NCBI GenBank assembly: GCA_965216725.1
Contig: CBDCGI010000027.1
Location: 1 to 52,126 of the forward strand
Source of the DNA: JACZUI01 sp965216725
Lineage (GTDB): Bacteria > Actinomycetota > Acidimicrobiia > Spongiisociales > ZC4RG35
Length of the DNA: 52,126 nucleotides
Direction: 5' to 3'
A program made the translations under genes and the position numbers. A model generated the notes under the pieces. It was not told the DNA's origin and made no database searches. It saw nothing but the letters and a program-made list of their open reading frames with translations. Of the stretch, positions 1 to 9,648 are shown piece after piece; position 1 is the stretch's first letter, and the number at the start of each line of letters is the position of its first letter.

Positions 1-336
1 GTATTGGGTGCGCGTCTGGTCCCAGGTTTAACGTTCTGATCGACGGACACTAAGGCCCCTTTTGCGTGCCGCCGAGAAAGAAGCTTCTTGGTAACCACTT
101 GCGTCGCCGCCAAACGGCGTGTCAAACATCCACGGAACCGTCCCGTAACGGAGATAACCGATCGAGGTTGCAGAGGTTGGAAGCCGATTCAGAGGTACGG
201 CTCGGGTTCATGCCAATGGGGCAGATGGTCAGGCTCTGACTCTGGGTGGCCTTACGCGAGGCGAGTAGTTAGAGATTAAGATAGTTTTGCCGACAGCGAA
301 TTCCTGTCACCACGACCTAGACCAGGAGGTTTCAGA
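1..336. other. Upstream region without a recognisable gene
   Basis: Only short reading frames without family signals lie here. The last part is probably the control region of the M20 gene. An inverted repeat GACAG (292-296) / CTGTC (304-308) lies just upstream of a strong Shine-Dalgarno AGGAGG at 324-329, seven bases before the ATG at 337. An AAGATA-TTTGCCGACAG motif at 278-296 recurs in two other intergenic regions (near 15279 and 19657). An operator role is inference. Confidence 0.4.
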
Positions 337-1608
337 ATGACAGCCGCCAGCCGTGACCCATCTCAGGAGGAAGTTGTTGCCGCCATCGACGAGGGCGAGT
401 TGGTGTCGATGGTCGAGGACCTGATCAACATACCCAGCCTCACCGGTCGCGAAGCGGAGGTCTCTGATTACCTCGCAGGGAAGTTCCGGGGTCTTGGCTT
501 GGAGGTGACTCAACAGGAAGTAGAGCCAGCGCGCAACAACGTCATCGGGACGTGGAGAGGTGGCGTCGAAAACGAGAGCCTCCTCTTCCTTGGCCACATG
601 GACCACGCACCGGGCATAGGTGTCTCCGAGGCGAAATGGGTCGACGACGAATGGATATCCGGCATCGGATCCTCAAACATGAAGTCGGCCTTCGCCGCCT
701 ATTACATGGCGACGAAGATGCTCATGGACAGCGGTTTCGAGCCTCGAGGTGACATTCATCTCGCCGGAGTTGTCGGCGAGATCGAAGGTGCACCCATCGG
801 GTCCTATCAGGGAGCGAATTGCCGCGGGGGAGGGTACGGAGCGCGCTATCTAGCCAGCCACGGCTACATCCCAGATTTTGTGATCAATGGTGAGCCAACC
901 GGGACTCGAGTCCAGATCGCCAACGGTGGCTACATCTTTGCCCGGCTGACTACCCGAGGTGTGACTCAGCATGCGTCTTACCGCCAGTTCGGCGTCGATG
1001 CCATTCAGAAGATGGAGAGTGTTCTGCCCCGAATTCGTGACTGGGAGGCGGAGTACCAGGCTCAGTTCAAACACGACCTGGTCGTTCCCAGGGTGAATGT
1101 GGGGGCGATCGAGGGGGGAGTGCCCAACAATCCCCAGCTCGTGGCCAACTTCTGCCATGCCTACATGGATGTGATGCTGGTACCGGGTACCAACGTCCTC
1201 GAGGTGAAGCACGCGATGCAAGAGCTGGTGCGCCGGCTGAACGAGGCGGACCCTGAGCTCGGCCTCACCATGGAGATCTACATGACGAGCCGGGGCTATG
1301 AGGTTCCGTACGATTCGCGAGTGGCGACTATCGCCAGGGAGAAACACCGTTTCGTTGCAGACCGCGATCCTGACGAGCCCGAAGCCGAACGCTTCGGCGT
1401 CTCCAGCGACAACTGGATCTTCAGCGAGTTCGGGGCAGAAGGAATCACATACGGTCCCGCCGGAAGGTCACGGGTCCATGACGGTGAATACGCAGCCTAC
1501 GACCCCGAATTCGGCGAGGTGATCAGCGTGAAGGACCTGATCGTCTGCACCAAGGTGTATGCGCTGACGGTCCTCGAGCTGATGAGACACAATCAGCCCG
1601 ACGATTGA
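337..1608 (+). CDS. M20-family metallo-amidohydrolase (ArgE/DapE-like)
   Basis: A 423-residue protein of the M20 deacylase/carboxypeptidase family, usual length for the family. The first metal-site motif is visible as GHMDH (His87, Asp89). The glutamates of GEIEG (148/150) fit the catalytic base region. The position that is usually the bridging Asp in a DMKG-type motif reads NMKS here (Asn114), so the metal site looks unusual. Family members hydrolyse N-acyl or N-carbamoyl amino acids, which would suit a pathway with hydantoinase and molybdenum hydroxylase neighbours; the substrate is inference. The start is supported by AGGAGG at 324-329. A deacetylase-like gene follows about 70 bp downstream on the same strand. 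Confidence 0.85.
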   Translation: MTAASRDPSQEEVVAAIDEGELVSMVEDLINIPSLTGREAEVSDYLAGKFRGLGLEVTQQEVEPARNNVIGTWRGGVENESLLFLGHMDHAPGIGVSEAKWVDDEWISGIGSSNMKSAFAAYYMATKMLMDSGFEPRGDIHLAGVVGEIEGAPIGSYQGANCRGGGYGARYLASHGYIPDFVINGEPTGTRVQIANGGYIFARLTTRGVTQHASYRQFGVDAIQKMESVLPRIRDWEAEYQAQFKHDLVVPRVNVGAIEGGVPNNPQLVANFCHAYMDVMLVPGTNVLEVKHAMQELVRRLNEADPELGLTMEIYMTSRGYEVPYDSRVATIAREKHRFVADRDPDEPEAERFGVSSDNWIFSEFGAEGITYGPAGRSRVHDGEYAAYDPEFGEVISVKDLIVCTKVYALTVLELMRHNQPDD

Positions 1609-1679
1609 GGGCCGGTTGGCCCGACCTCTAGGGCCGCCTTTACCGGCAGAAGAGGTTGAGGTCTGGTGAGAATCATCAG

Positions 1680-2540
1680 ATGAAAACGTCCGAACAGCCA
1701 GCGCCCTTCACCCTGCCCCAGGGCAAGCGAATGGCTGTTCTCTTCAACATTGCCTACGAGGGATGGGAGACGGGGGCGGCACCATCGATCGGGCCGATGG
1801 GGAATCCGCTTCCGGCCGGCACCTTCGACTATCAAGCATCGTCGTGGGGCGCGTATGGGCATCGGAGGGGCATCTGGCGTTTGATGGATGTGTTCGCGTC
1901 CACCGGGACCAAGGCCACGGTGTTCGCGTCCGGTTGTCTCGCCGAAATTGCTCCGGATTCTCTGCGAGCGATATCCGAGGCTGGCCATGAGGTGGCAGCC
2001 CACGGTTACTCCCAGCATGTGATCCCAGCGCTACTCGACGTAGAGGAGGAGTCTTCCCAGATGGAGCGTTGTCTGGATCTGCTCGCCGAGGCGACCGGGT
2101 CGCGGCCACGCGGGTGGCTGTCGCCGCGAGGCACTCCGAGTGCCGCCACTGCCCGGCTCGCCGCGAAACATGGGCTCACCTGGTTCGGTGATGTCTTCGA
2201 CGAGGACACCCCTTACCTGCTGCCCACCGAAGGCGGGTCGATCGTGGCGATCCCGCTGAAGATGACCATCAACGACCTTCCGCACCACGTCCGCTACGGC
2301 AACAGCCCCCGCTCTTTTGTTGACCTCTTCCACGATGCTTTCGCCGCGATGTATTCGTCCGGGGAAGAGGGGTCTTATCTAGACGTCACAGTCCATGCCC
2401 ACGTCTTCGGCCGCCCCGAGGGAGCCTGGACTGTGGCAGAGATGGCATCGGAAGTCGCCGATCGGCCTGACGTCTGGGTGCCGACTCGCGCCGAGATGGC
2501 GGATCGAGTCCTGAAACTCAGCCGAGAGACCGGGGTCTGA
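1680..2540 (+). CDS. Polysaccharide deacetylase-like (NodB fold, PuuE-type) hydrolase
   Basis: A 286-residue NodB-fold protein. The usual first TFDDG motif is not present; the segment reads like the VLFNIAYEGWE type seen in PuuE/allantoinase-like members. The metal-binding helix is visible as HEVAAHGYSQH, and a late HAHVFGRP carries further His residues. Such proteins can act on cyclic amides rather than chitin, which fits the neighbours. I chose the ATG at 1680, with GGTGAG nine bases upstream; a TTG at 1656 would add eight residues. Its stop directly abuts the convergent stop of the molybdenum hydroxylase cluster (2540/2541). No signal peptide is seen, so it is probably cytoplasmic. Confidence 0.75.
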   Translation: MKTSEQPAPFTLPQGKRMAVLFNIAYEGWETGAAPSIGPMGNPLPAGTFDYQASSWGAYGHRRGIWRLMDVFASTGTKATVFASGCLAEIAPDSLRAISEAGHEVAAHGYSQHVIPALLDVEEESSQMERCLDLLAEATGSRPRGWLSPRGTPSAATARLAAKHGLTWFGDVFDEDTPYLLPTEGGSIVAIPLKMTINDLPHHVRYGNSPRSFVDLFHDAFAAMYSSGEEGSYLDVTVHAHVFGRPEGAWTVAEMASEVADRPDVWVPTRAEMADRVLKLSRETGV

Positions 2541-4928
2541 TCAAGGGGCGACCGGTTCTGCCTGTTCGATCAGGGCGCGCAGACGCGCCGGTGTGAGAGG
2601 GATCTCGTCGATCTCGAGACGGAGTGGCCTCAACGCGTCCGCCACTGCGTTGGCGATGGCGGCGGGAGCTGACGTCGTTCCACCCTCGCCGACTCCCTTC
2701 ACCCCCAGCGGGTTCAGCGGCGTCGGATGATTCTGGTGCACGATCTCGAAGGAAGGCACATCTGCGGCGGATGGGAGCAGATAGTCGATAAAGGTCGGGT
2801 TGAGCATCTGACCTTCCCGGTCGTAGACCACTTCCTCGAAGATGCCGTTGCCGATGCCGTGAGCAACTCCTCCGTGCTGCTGGCCGTCCACGACCATCGG
2901 GTTCAACTCCTGGCCACAGTCGTCGACCACCAGGTAGCGAAGGATCTCGATCATCCCTGTTTCTGGATCGACCTCCACGATGACAGCGTGGGTCGAAGAG
3001 GCGAAAGTGACCGCCGGAGGCTGGTAGTAGGCCGAGAACTCCAAACTGGGGTCGATGTCAGCGGGTAAAGATGCGCCGGATCCTGGGCTCGCAGCTCCGG
3101 CGACCTCAGCGAGCGTGAGTTGAACCGTCGGCACCCCGGCAGGAGAAATGATTCCGTCTCGGATTGTGAGATCGGCGGCGCTGGCCTCGAGGAGATGCGC
3201 CGCGACGGCCAAGACCTTTTCACGGACCCGCCCGGCTCCGATCTGCACTGCCATTCCAGCAGTGACCGCGCTCCTGCTCGCGTTGGTCCCACCGCCGAAT
3301 TCCACACGTCCCGTATCACCATGGTTGACAGTGATGCTGTCGATGGGAACGCCAAGTGTGTCGGCACACACCTGTGCGAGAACCGTCGCGTGGCTCTGGC
3401 CGTGCGAATTGGAGCCGGAGTCGACGATCACATGACCGCCGTCCTCGACTCGAACTCTTGCTCCTTCGAACGGCCCGATCCCCGAGCCCTCCACATGACA
3501 TGAAAAGCCGATTCCGACATGCCGTCCCGATCTCCTCTGCTCCTCCTGCCAGCTCCTGAAATCTTCGTAGCCGATCCCGTTGAGCGTCGTCTCCAGTTGG
3601 GCGGGAAAATCACCTGAGTCGTACACCATTTGGTTGCCGTCCCGGTAGAGCATGCCCATGTCGTAGGGCATCAGCTCCCCAGGAATGAGATTGATCCGGC
3701 GCACGTCGACGGGGTCTTTGCCCAGCTGCTCGGCGACGAGGTCCATCAGCCGCTCGATGACGAATGCTGCTTCCGGGCGTCCTGCGCCGCGCACCGGTGT
3801 GTTGGGCAGCTTGTTGGTCAACACACATAGACCTTCGACATCCATGTGATCGATCCGGTATTGGCTCCGCAGGTTGGAGGCGACGTTGTACGAGATCGTG
3901 ACCGCGTACGGGTTGTATGCGCCGCAGTCCATTAGAAACCGATCGCGGACGGCGATCACCCGACCTTCGTCGTCGAAGCCGATTTCGACGTCGTGCAGCT
4001 GATCTCTGGCGTGTCTCGCGTTCGACAGGTTTTCCCTGCGGTCCTCGATCCATCTCACCGGCGTCTCCAGGCGATGCGCTAGGTGAGCGATCAGAATGTC
4101 CTCGGGATAGAGCCCCGAGCCGAAACTGCCGCCCATTGCCGGTGCGATCACTCTGATGTTGTGGTGGGGGATCCCGAGCATCTCGGCGATGTAACCCCGG
4201 AGCCAATGCGATCGCTGTGTCGTAGCCCAAACCGTCAGCGTGTTCGGAGCGTTTCCGTAATCGGCAACCACGCCGCGGTTCTCGATCGGAGCACCGACAG
4301 AACGACCCAGCTTGAACCGCTTGACAAGACGGTGTGGTGAGGATTCCAGGGCCGATCCGACGTCCCCTACGTGGATGCGAAGCCGGGAATGCAAGTTGTC
4401 TCCAAGATCGGGATGAAGGACCGTGGCGTCGTCTGACATAGAGTGTTCGGGGTCAGAGACGACCGGGAGCGGCTCGTAGCTCACGTCGACCTTCTCTGCG
4501 GCGTCTTCGGCGAGATACCGGTCGCCTGCCACCACCACAGCAACCAGCTCGCCCACTCTTCGCACAACCTTTGAGGCGATGACCTCTGCCGAGTGAGGCT
4601 TGACAACCAGCCCGGCGGCTTCCGCCACGTGTTCCGGGGTCGTGATTGCATGCCTGGTGAAAGGCCCTACCCGGCCCTCGAGATCTGCTCCGGTTAGAAC
4701 CGCGACCACGCCTGGGACCGCCCTGGCTGCGGTGGTATCGATATCGACGATGCGAGCGTGGGCCTCGGTCGAGCGGACCATCGCCGCCTCCAGCATCCCG
4801 TCGAGTCGGATATCTGCCACGAACCTGGCCGCTCCGGAGACCAATCCGGCGTCCTCACGCCTCGGCACCGACCGACCGACATATGCCCCGCCTCCGCTCA
4901 GGGGTTCAGTCGTCAATCGATCTCGCAT
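2541..4928 (-). CDS. Molybdenum hydroxylase large subunit (XDH/CoxL family), copy 1
   Basis: A 795-residue molybdopterin-binding subunit of the xanthine dehydrogenase/aldehyde oxidase superfamily. It has an N-terminal a/b hammerhead-type domain and then the Mo-binding region. The loop RGAGRPEAAF is of the form II/aldehyde oxidase type, not the CSFR loop of genuine CO dehydrogenase. The conserved C-terminal GVGEGG supplies the expected catalytic Glu (about residue 748). It is last in an FAD, 2Fe-2S, large, large gene order and overlaps the upstream large subunit by 23 bp. Expected reaction: water-derived hydroxylation of an aromatic N-heterocycle or aldehyde in the cytoplasm. Substrate unknown. 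Confidence 0.9.
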   Translation of the reverse strand: MRDRLTTEPLSGGGAYVGRSVPRREDAGLVSGAARFVADIRLDGMLEAAMVRSTEAHARIVDIDTTAARAVPGVVAVLTGADLEGRVGPFTRHAITTPEHVAEAAGLVVKPHSAEVIASKVVRRVGELVAVVVAGDRYLAEDAAEKVDVSYEPLPVVSDPEHSMSDDATVLHPDLGDNLHSRLRIHVGDVGSALESSPHRLVKRFKLGRSVGAPIENRGVVADYGNAPNTLTVWATTQRSHWLRGYIAEMLGIPHHNIRVIAPAMGGSFGSGLYPEDILIAHLAHRLETPVRWIEDRRENLSNARHARDQLHDVEIGFDDEGRVIAVRDRFLMDCGAYNPYAVTISYNVASNLRSQYRIDHMDVEGLCVLTNKLPNTPVRGAGRPEAAFVIERLMDLVAEQLGKDPVDVRRINLIPGELMPYDMGMLYRDGNQMVYDSGDFPAQLETTLNGIGYEDFRSWQEEQRRSGRHVGIGFSCHVEGSGIGPFEGARVRVEDGGHVIVDSGSNSHGQSHATVLAQVCADTLGVPIDSITVNHGDTGRVEFGGGTNASRSAVTAGMAVQIGAGRVREKVLAVAAHLLEASAADLTIRDGIISPAGVPTVQLTLAEVAGAASPGSGASLPADIDPSLEFSAYYQPPAVTFASSTHAVIVEVDPETGMIEILRYLVVDDCGQELNPMVVDGQQHGGVAHGIGNGIFEEVVYDREGQMLNPTFIDYLLPSAADVPSFEIVHQNHPTPLNPLGVKGVGEGGTTSAPAAIANAVADALRPLRLEIDEIPLTPARLRALIEQAEPVAP

Positions 4929-7257
4929 TCTGAATGGCCTGCCAGACCCGCATCGGGGTCATCGGCATCTCGGTGATCTCGACTTGCAGGGGGCGCAACG
5001 CGTCGACAACCGCATTCGCTATGGCGGCTGGTGGAGACACGGCGGCTCCTTCGCCGGCACCTTTGATACCCATTGGGTTCAAGGGCGAGAGATGGCTCTC
5101 GTGCTCGACGGTTACCGAGGGCACGTCGGCCGCAGTCGGCAGCAGATAATCCATGAAGCTGGCGTTGAGCAGCTGACCCGACGAGTCATAGACCACCTGC
5201 TCGAACAACGCATTGCCGATCCCGTGGGCGACGCCTCCATGCTGCTGGCCGTCGACAATCATCGGATTGAGGATCAACCCGCAATCGTCGACCACGTAGT
5301 ACTCCAATACCGAGACGAGCCCGGTATCGGGATCCACTTCCACTACTGCCACATGAGTGCCGGATGAATAGGTGACCGTGGGGGGGATGTAGTAGTCGGT
5401 CTCCTCCAAGCCCGGATCGAGTCCGTCGGGGAGCCGGCTTCCGGGCCCTGGAGCCGACGCCAGAGCAATGTCGCGCAAGGTGAGCGAGCTCTCGGGATCG
5501 CCTCGGACCGCGACGATTCCGTCTTCGATGACCAGATCTTTGACACTGACCTCCAGCATGTCCGCAGCGATGGCAAGGACTTTGTCTCTCACTTTGAGCG
5601 CAGCGCCGTTGACTGCGGATCCTGCGGTCACCGCGGAGCGGCTGGCGAAGGTTCCTCCACCGTGGGCGATCAGATCGGTGTCTCCGGCCCTCACCGTGAT
5701 TTGGTCGGGGGAGACTCCGAGAGCGTCGGCGCACACCTGAGCCAGCACCGTCTCATGACTTTGCCCGTGTGGGTTGCTACCGGAATGGACAGTGACATGT
5801 CCCGACTCGTCGACCCGGACCGTTGCGCCCTCGTGGGGCCCGAATCCGGAGCCTTCGACGTGTGAGGAGAGTCCGATCCCGATGATCCGCCCCTCCTCTC
5901 TGGCGGCACGGCGAGACTCCTCGAAATGCTCGTATCCGGAGAGGGCGAGCGCCCTATCGAATTGCTCGGGATAGTCGCCCGAGTCGTAGACGATCCGCCC
6001 CCCGTCGCGGTACAGCATCCCCATGTCGTAAGGCATCAGATCAGCTGGAATCAGGTTCTTGCGCCTTATGTCGGCAGAGTCCGCGCCCAGTCGCGCAGCC
6101 ACCATGTCCACCACCCGGTCAATCACGAAGGTGGCCGAAGTCCGCCCGGCTCCCCGCACCGGAGTGTTGTCTCGCTTGTTGGTGAGAACGCAAATCCCCT
6201 CGACGTCGAAATTGTCGATCTTGAACTCGTTGCGCAGGTGCGCCGCGGTGTTGTAGGAGAGAGTGATGACGAAGGGGTTGTAGGCGCCGGCATCGATCAA
6301 GAAGCGGTCTTTGAGTCCCACGATGGTGCCGTCGTTGTCGAAAGCGACTTCCACGTCGTGGTATTGGTCTCTGGTGTGGCGAGCGTTCCCGAGGTTCTCT
6401 CGCCGGTCCTCGATCCAGCGGATAGGCAGTCGAAGCTGGATTGCCAAGAAGGGAAACAGAATCTCTTCGTTGTATATCCCCCCACCGAAGCTTCCGCCCA
6501 TGTCCGGAGATATCACACGGATATGCGCCTCTGGCATCGCGAGCATGTCGGATAGGTAGCTGCGAAGAAGATGAGGCTTTTGCTGTGTCGCCCAGATCCG
6601 GAGATGATCAGTGGCGCGGTCGAACTCGACGACGACCCCCCGTGTCTCGAGGGGAGATCCGATTGACCGGTCCACCCTGATGTGGGTGCTCAGAGTGTGG
6701 TCGGCGTCTTTGAAGGCGGTGGCGACATCGCCGGAGCCGGTGTGGAAGGAGCAGTGAACGTTTCCCGGCACTTCGGGGTGGATCTGAGGGGCGTCCTCGC
6801 GCATGGCCGCCATCGGGTCGACCAGTGCCTCCAGAGGTTCATACTCGACTTCGATGGCCTCCAGCGCATCCTCGGCGACATAGCGGTTGTCTGCGAGAAC
6901 AACGGCCACGGGTTCGCCCACTCGAAAGACCCTGTGTTCGGCGAGAAGCTGGGCTCGATAGGGATGCACCACGAGGTTGGTCTCGCGGGCAACGTGCTCG
7001 GGGATGGTCTTGTAGAACGGCCGAGTGATGGGGCCGATCTTCCCGTCGAGATCCGATGCGGTGATGACCGCACGAACCCCTTCCATGTCGAGTGCAGCCG
7101 AGGTGTCGAGTCGGCTGATGTCGCCGTGGGCGATCGGACTTCTCAGAATGGCGGCTTCCACCATCCCTGGGAGTCGGACGTCGGCCAGGTATTCGCCCCG
7201 TCCGGTGATCAGATGGTGGTCCTCCTTGCGACGAACGCTCTGGCCGACGTATGTCAT
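4906..7257 (-). CDS. Molybdenum hydroxylase large subunit (XDH/CoxL family), copy 2
   Basis: A 783-residue paralogue of the neighbouring large subunit, clearly similar along its whole length. It keeps the C-terminal GAGEGA with the catalytic Glu (about residue 736). The substrate-side loop that reads RGAGRPEAAF in the other copy reads RGAGRTSATF here, so the PE after GR is lost; this points to a different substrate or role. It overlaps the 2Fe-2S gene by 4 bp (start ATGA) and the downstream copy by 23 bp, so all belong to one translationally coupled operon. Whether the two large subunits form alternative enzymes sharing the small subunits, or a heteromer, cannot be told from sequence. Confidence 0.9.
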   Translation of the reverse strand: MTYVGQSVRRKEDHHLITGRGEYLADVRLPGMVEAAILRSPIAHGDISRLDTSAALDMEGVRAVITASDLDGKIGPITRPFYKTIPEHVARETNLVVHPYRAQLLAEHRVFRVGEPVAVVLADNRYVAEDALEAIEVEYEPLEALVDPMAAMREDAPQIHPEVPGNVHCSFHTGSGDVATAFKDADHTLSTHIRVDRSIGSPLETRGVVVEFDRATDHLRIWATQQKPHLLRSYLSDMLAMPEAHIRVISPDMGGSFGGGIYNEEILFPFLAIQLRLPIRWIEDRRENLGNARHTRDQYHDVEVAFDNDGTIVGLKDRFLIDAGAYNPFVITLSYNTAAHLRNEFKIDNFDVEGICVLTNKRDNTPVRGAGRTSATFVIDRVVDMVAARLGADSADIRRKNLIPADLMPYDMGMLYRDGGRIVYDSGDYPEQFDRALALSGYEHFEESRRAAREEGRIIGIGLSSHVEGSGFGPHEGATVRVDESGHVTVHSGSNPHGQSHETVLAQVCADALGVSPDQITVRAGDTDLIAHGGGTFASRSAVTAGSAVNGAALKVRDKVLAIAADMLEVSVKDLVIEDGIVAVRGDPESSLTLRDIALASAPGPGSRLPDGLDPGLEETDYYIPPTVTYSSGTHVAVVEVDPDTGLVSVLEYYVVDDCGLILNPMIVDGQQHGGVAHGIGNALFEQVVYDSSGQLLNASFMDYLLPTAADVPSVTVEHESHLSPLNPMGIKGAGEGAAVSPPAAIANAVVDALRPLQVEITEMPMTPMRVWQAIQNARSIDD

Positions 7258-7730
7258 GACTGCATTCGGGCGAGCTCCTGCACCGCGAGAACGATGTTGT
7301 GGTATCCGGTGCAGCGGCAGAGATTTCCAGAAAGACGTTCCCTGATCACCTCCTCATCGGTGGTGGCGCCCTCTTCGAGGAACTCCACGACGCTCATGAG
7401 AAACCCTGGCGTGCAGAATCCGCACTGGAGGGCATGGTTCTTGGAGAATGCCTCTTGAACCGGATGCAGTGTCCCGTCAGCCGATTCGAGCCCTTCGACG
7501 GTTTCGATCTCCAACCCGTCCGCTTGGACGGCGAGCATGAGACACGACCTCACCGTCTTTCCATCGACAAGGATCGTGCATGCCCCACAGACCCCGTGTT
7601 CGCAGCCAAGGTGGGTGCCGGTTAGGCCGAGCTCTTCCCTGAGGAAATCGGCAAGAGTCATCCTGGGCTCGGCCGAGCCCGACCTCTCTACGCCGTTCAC
7701 GATGAACCGTATTGCCATCTTGTCCGTCAA
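7254..7730 (-). CDS. 2Fe-2S subunit of molybdenum hydroxylase (CoxS/XdhC-type small subunit)
   Basis: A 158-residue iron-sulfur subunit of normal length. The plant-ferredoxin-type cluster Cys are at 43, 48, 51 and 63 (CEHGVCGAC then RSC). The second cluster Cys are at 103, 106, 138 and 140 (QCGFC, CRCTGYHNI). All eight ligands are present. It passes electrons from the Mo centre to the FAD subunit. It overlaps the FAD gene and the following large subunit by 4 bp on each side, showing one operon. Confidence 0.95.
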   Translation of the reverse strand: MTDKMAIRFIVNGVERSGSAEPRMTLADFLREELGLTGTHLGCEHGVCGACTILVDGKTVRSCLMLAVQADGLEIETVEGLESADGTLHPVQEAFSKNHALQCGFCTPGFLMSVVEFLEEGATTDEEVIRERLSGNLCRCTGYHNIVLAVQELARMQS

Positions 7731-8606
7731 GTGCTTCCTCCTTGGGCACGAGAGACGGCCTTGTGGAGCGCCCTGCGGGTGACCACCTCGGCGAGGTGTC
7801 TCTTATAGTCTGAGTTGCCGTGGACGTCTTCCATCGGCTCGATCGAATCGTTGACCAGCTTCGCAGCGGAGTCCAGCAATAACTTCTCGGGCTCCTTGCC
7901 GGTGAGCATCTGTTCGACCGTGTCAGCTCGCAGCGGTGTCATGCCGGCAGACATCACGCTCACTTTGATCGTGTCGACGACCCCGTCCGCCATCGAGACC
8001 ACGCTTCCTGCTCCGGCAAGCGCGAAATCGCCATGCCGCCGCGATACCTCGACGAATGCCGATCCGGCGTGGGAAGCGGGTAGTTGAAGGCGGATCTCGG
8101 TGAGCAATTCGTCGGGAGACAGCGTCGTTGTCATGTAGGAGGTGAACATCTCCGCCGCCGGTATCTCCCGCCGTCGAGAAGAGCTTTGCGCGACGAATGT
8201 GGCGTCCAACAGAAGAGCAAGCGTCGGCCATTCTGCCGCCGGATCGGCGTGTGCCATGCTGCCTCCAACGGTGCCTCGATTGCGGATCGCCACGTGACCG
8301 ATCTGGGAGACCGCTTCGCGGATTGCCGGACATCGGACGTCGACGATCGTCGTCGATCTCGAGCTGGCGGTGGGTTGCCAGAGCTCCGATGGTTAGAAGC
8401 CCGCTGTCGGCCAACTCGTGGTGTTTGAGCTCGGTCAACCTGGTGATATCCGTGAGGTGGGCGGGTCGCGTCATGCGAAACGCAAGGAGTGGGATCAAGC
8501 TCTGGCCCCCGGCGAGGACCTTGCCGTCGTCGCCGGTCTCAGCGAGGGTTTCCAGGGCGTGTTCCACCGACTCCGCAAGGGTGTACTCGAAGGGTGGCGG
8601 CTTCAT
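7727..8606 (-). pseudogene. FAD-binding subunit of molybdenum hydroxylase (CoxM-type), frameshifted
   Basis: The N-terminal part from 8606 carries the FAD-loop motif AGGQSLIPLL and reads in one frame through RQLEIDDD (8346-8357). The rest, CPAIREAVSQIGH followed by RNRGTVGGSMAHADP, continues in the next frame from about 8332. Both halves match the expected order of the family, and the combined length (about 290 residues) is normal. One extra base between about 8333 and 8345 would explain the break. It may be a sequencing or assembly error or a true disruption; the rest of the operon is intact, which favours an error or a very recent mutation. No programmed slippery site is evident. Confidence 0.8.
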
Positions 8607-8687
8607 CTCAGAGCGTCTTCCGGGGACAGGAAGGCCGGGCAGGATGCCAGGTGACGATTACAAGGGGCTTCAGTCGAGATGGTGGGG

Positions 8688-9488
8688 TCACGTCGGAGTT
8701 GAATCCTCGTAGAAGCCCCAACGCTCGAGCACCGTGGTGACGAGCTTTCCTTCGATCTCCGTAATGCGGGGGTCCTCGTACTTGCGTGGGCGCGGAAGCT
8801 CGATCGTGTGTTGATCGAAGATCACCCCAGGACCCGCGGTCATCAGGTAGATGTGGTCCGACAGGTAGACAGCCTCTCTGAGCGAGTGGGTTACAAAGAC
8901 GATTGTGGCGCCGGTCCTCTCCCATAGGTCGAGGAGCTCGCTGCGCAAGAACCTGCCGGTGACTTCGTCCAGGGTGCTGAACGGCTCGTCCATGAGAATG
9001 AAGGCCGGTTGCACGGCCAGGGCCCGGGCGATGGCGATTCTGGCGCGTTGACCGCCGGAGAGGTTCAGGGGCCATGCATCCTCATACTCTTCGAGCCGAA
9101 GCATTCGAAGATGGCTGCGGACGGCCTCATCCCAGGTGTCTTGAGGCACGCCGGCGGCGCGGAGGGCGAGGACGATGTTCTGCTTGACGGTTCGCCACGG
9201 GAGCAGCCTGGCGTCCTGGAACACGTAGCCGCAGGGGGGGAGCTCCTTCGTGGCTCGCTTGCCGTCGTCGAAGTAGGTCTTCCCGTCGATTGCGACAGTC
9301 CCTCGCTGTGGTGTGAAAAGGCCTGAAAGAATGCTGAGGAGGGTGGACTTCCCGCAACCGCTGGGGCCGACGATGCAGGCGAACTCTCCCTTGGTGACCG
9401 TCAGGTCGACGTCGTGGATAGCTGGTTCCGCGACACCGCGGTACCAGAACGTGAGATTCTGGATGTCGATGTAGTCAGAGGTAGTCAT
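8688..9488 (-). CDS. ABC transporter ATP-binding protein (nitrate/sulfonate/taurine type)
   Basis: A 266-residue ATPase of the SsuB/TauB/NrtD group. Walker A is GPSGCGKS (41-48), the signature LSGGQ is at 143-147, Walker B is ILMDEP (164-169), and a switch His lies in VFVTHS. It should energise the two permeases and binding lipoprotein encoded on the same strand at 11.3-14.1 kb. Two plus-strand genes separate it from them, so it probably has its own promoter. A perfect TATAAT on the minus strand lies inside the palindrome at 9582-9594, about 95 bp upstream. Confidence 0.9.
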   Translation of the reverse strand: MTTSDYIDIQNLTFWYRGVAEPAIHDVDLTVTKGEFACIVGPSGCGKSTLLSILSGLFTPQRGTVAIDGKTYFDDGKRATKELPPCGYVFQDARLLPWRTVKQNIVLALRAAGVPQDTWDEAVRSHLRMLRLEEYEDAWPLNLSGGQRARIAIARALAVQPAFILMDEPFSTLDEVTGRFLRSELLDLWERTGATIVFVTHSLREAVYLSDHIYLMTAGPGVIFDQHTIELPRPRKYEDPRITEIEGKLVTTVLERWGFYEDSTPT

Positions 9489-9581
9489 GGCTCTTAACGG
9501 TGACGGCTCTCAACGTCCATGCCGATGAGTAAGGGGGTGATAGAGGTCTGCGGTGTTTTCCTGAATCCAGCCACGGAGCGC

Positions 9582-9594
9582 CGTATATTATACG
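9582..9594. promoter_or_regulatory. 13-bp palindrome with TATAAT between divergent genes
   Basis: CGTATATTATACG is a perfect palindrome around a central T. On the minus strand it contains TATAAT, suitable as -10 for the ABC ATPase gene; on the plus strand it reads TATTAT before the amidohydrolase gene. A related site, GTGTATTATGCAC, lies upstream of the binding-protein gene (14121-14133). Both fit GTRTATTATRC. Control by the neighbouring GntR/FCD regulator is inference. Confidence 0.45.
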
Positions 9595-9648
9595 CAGTTC
9601 GAGCCCGCCTCGCGAGTGGGATCGTATGAAGCGAATCCGAGGGTTGAG

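Noticed and set aside
88..279. 63-codon frame near the left edge
   Set aside because: No ribosome site or family similarity, and a composition of random-looking Arg/Gly/Trp residues.
2541..8606. Aerobic CO dehydrogenase (coxMSL)
   Set aside because: Gene order is similar, but the large subunits lack the CSFR active-site loop of CoxL; they are other molybdenum hydroxylases.
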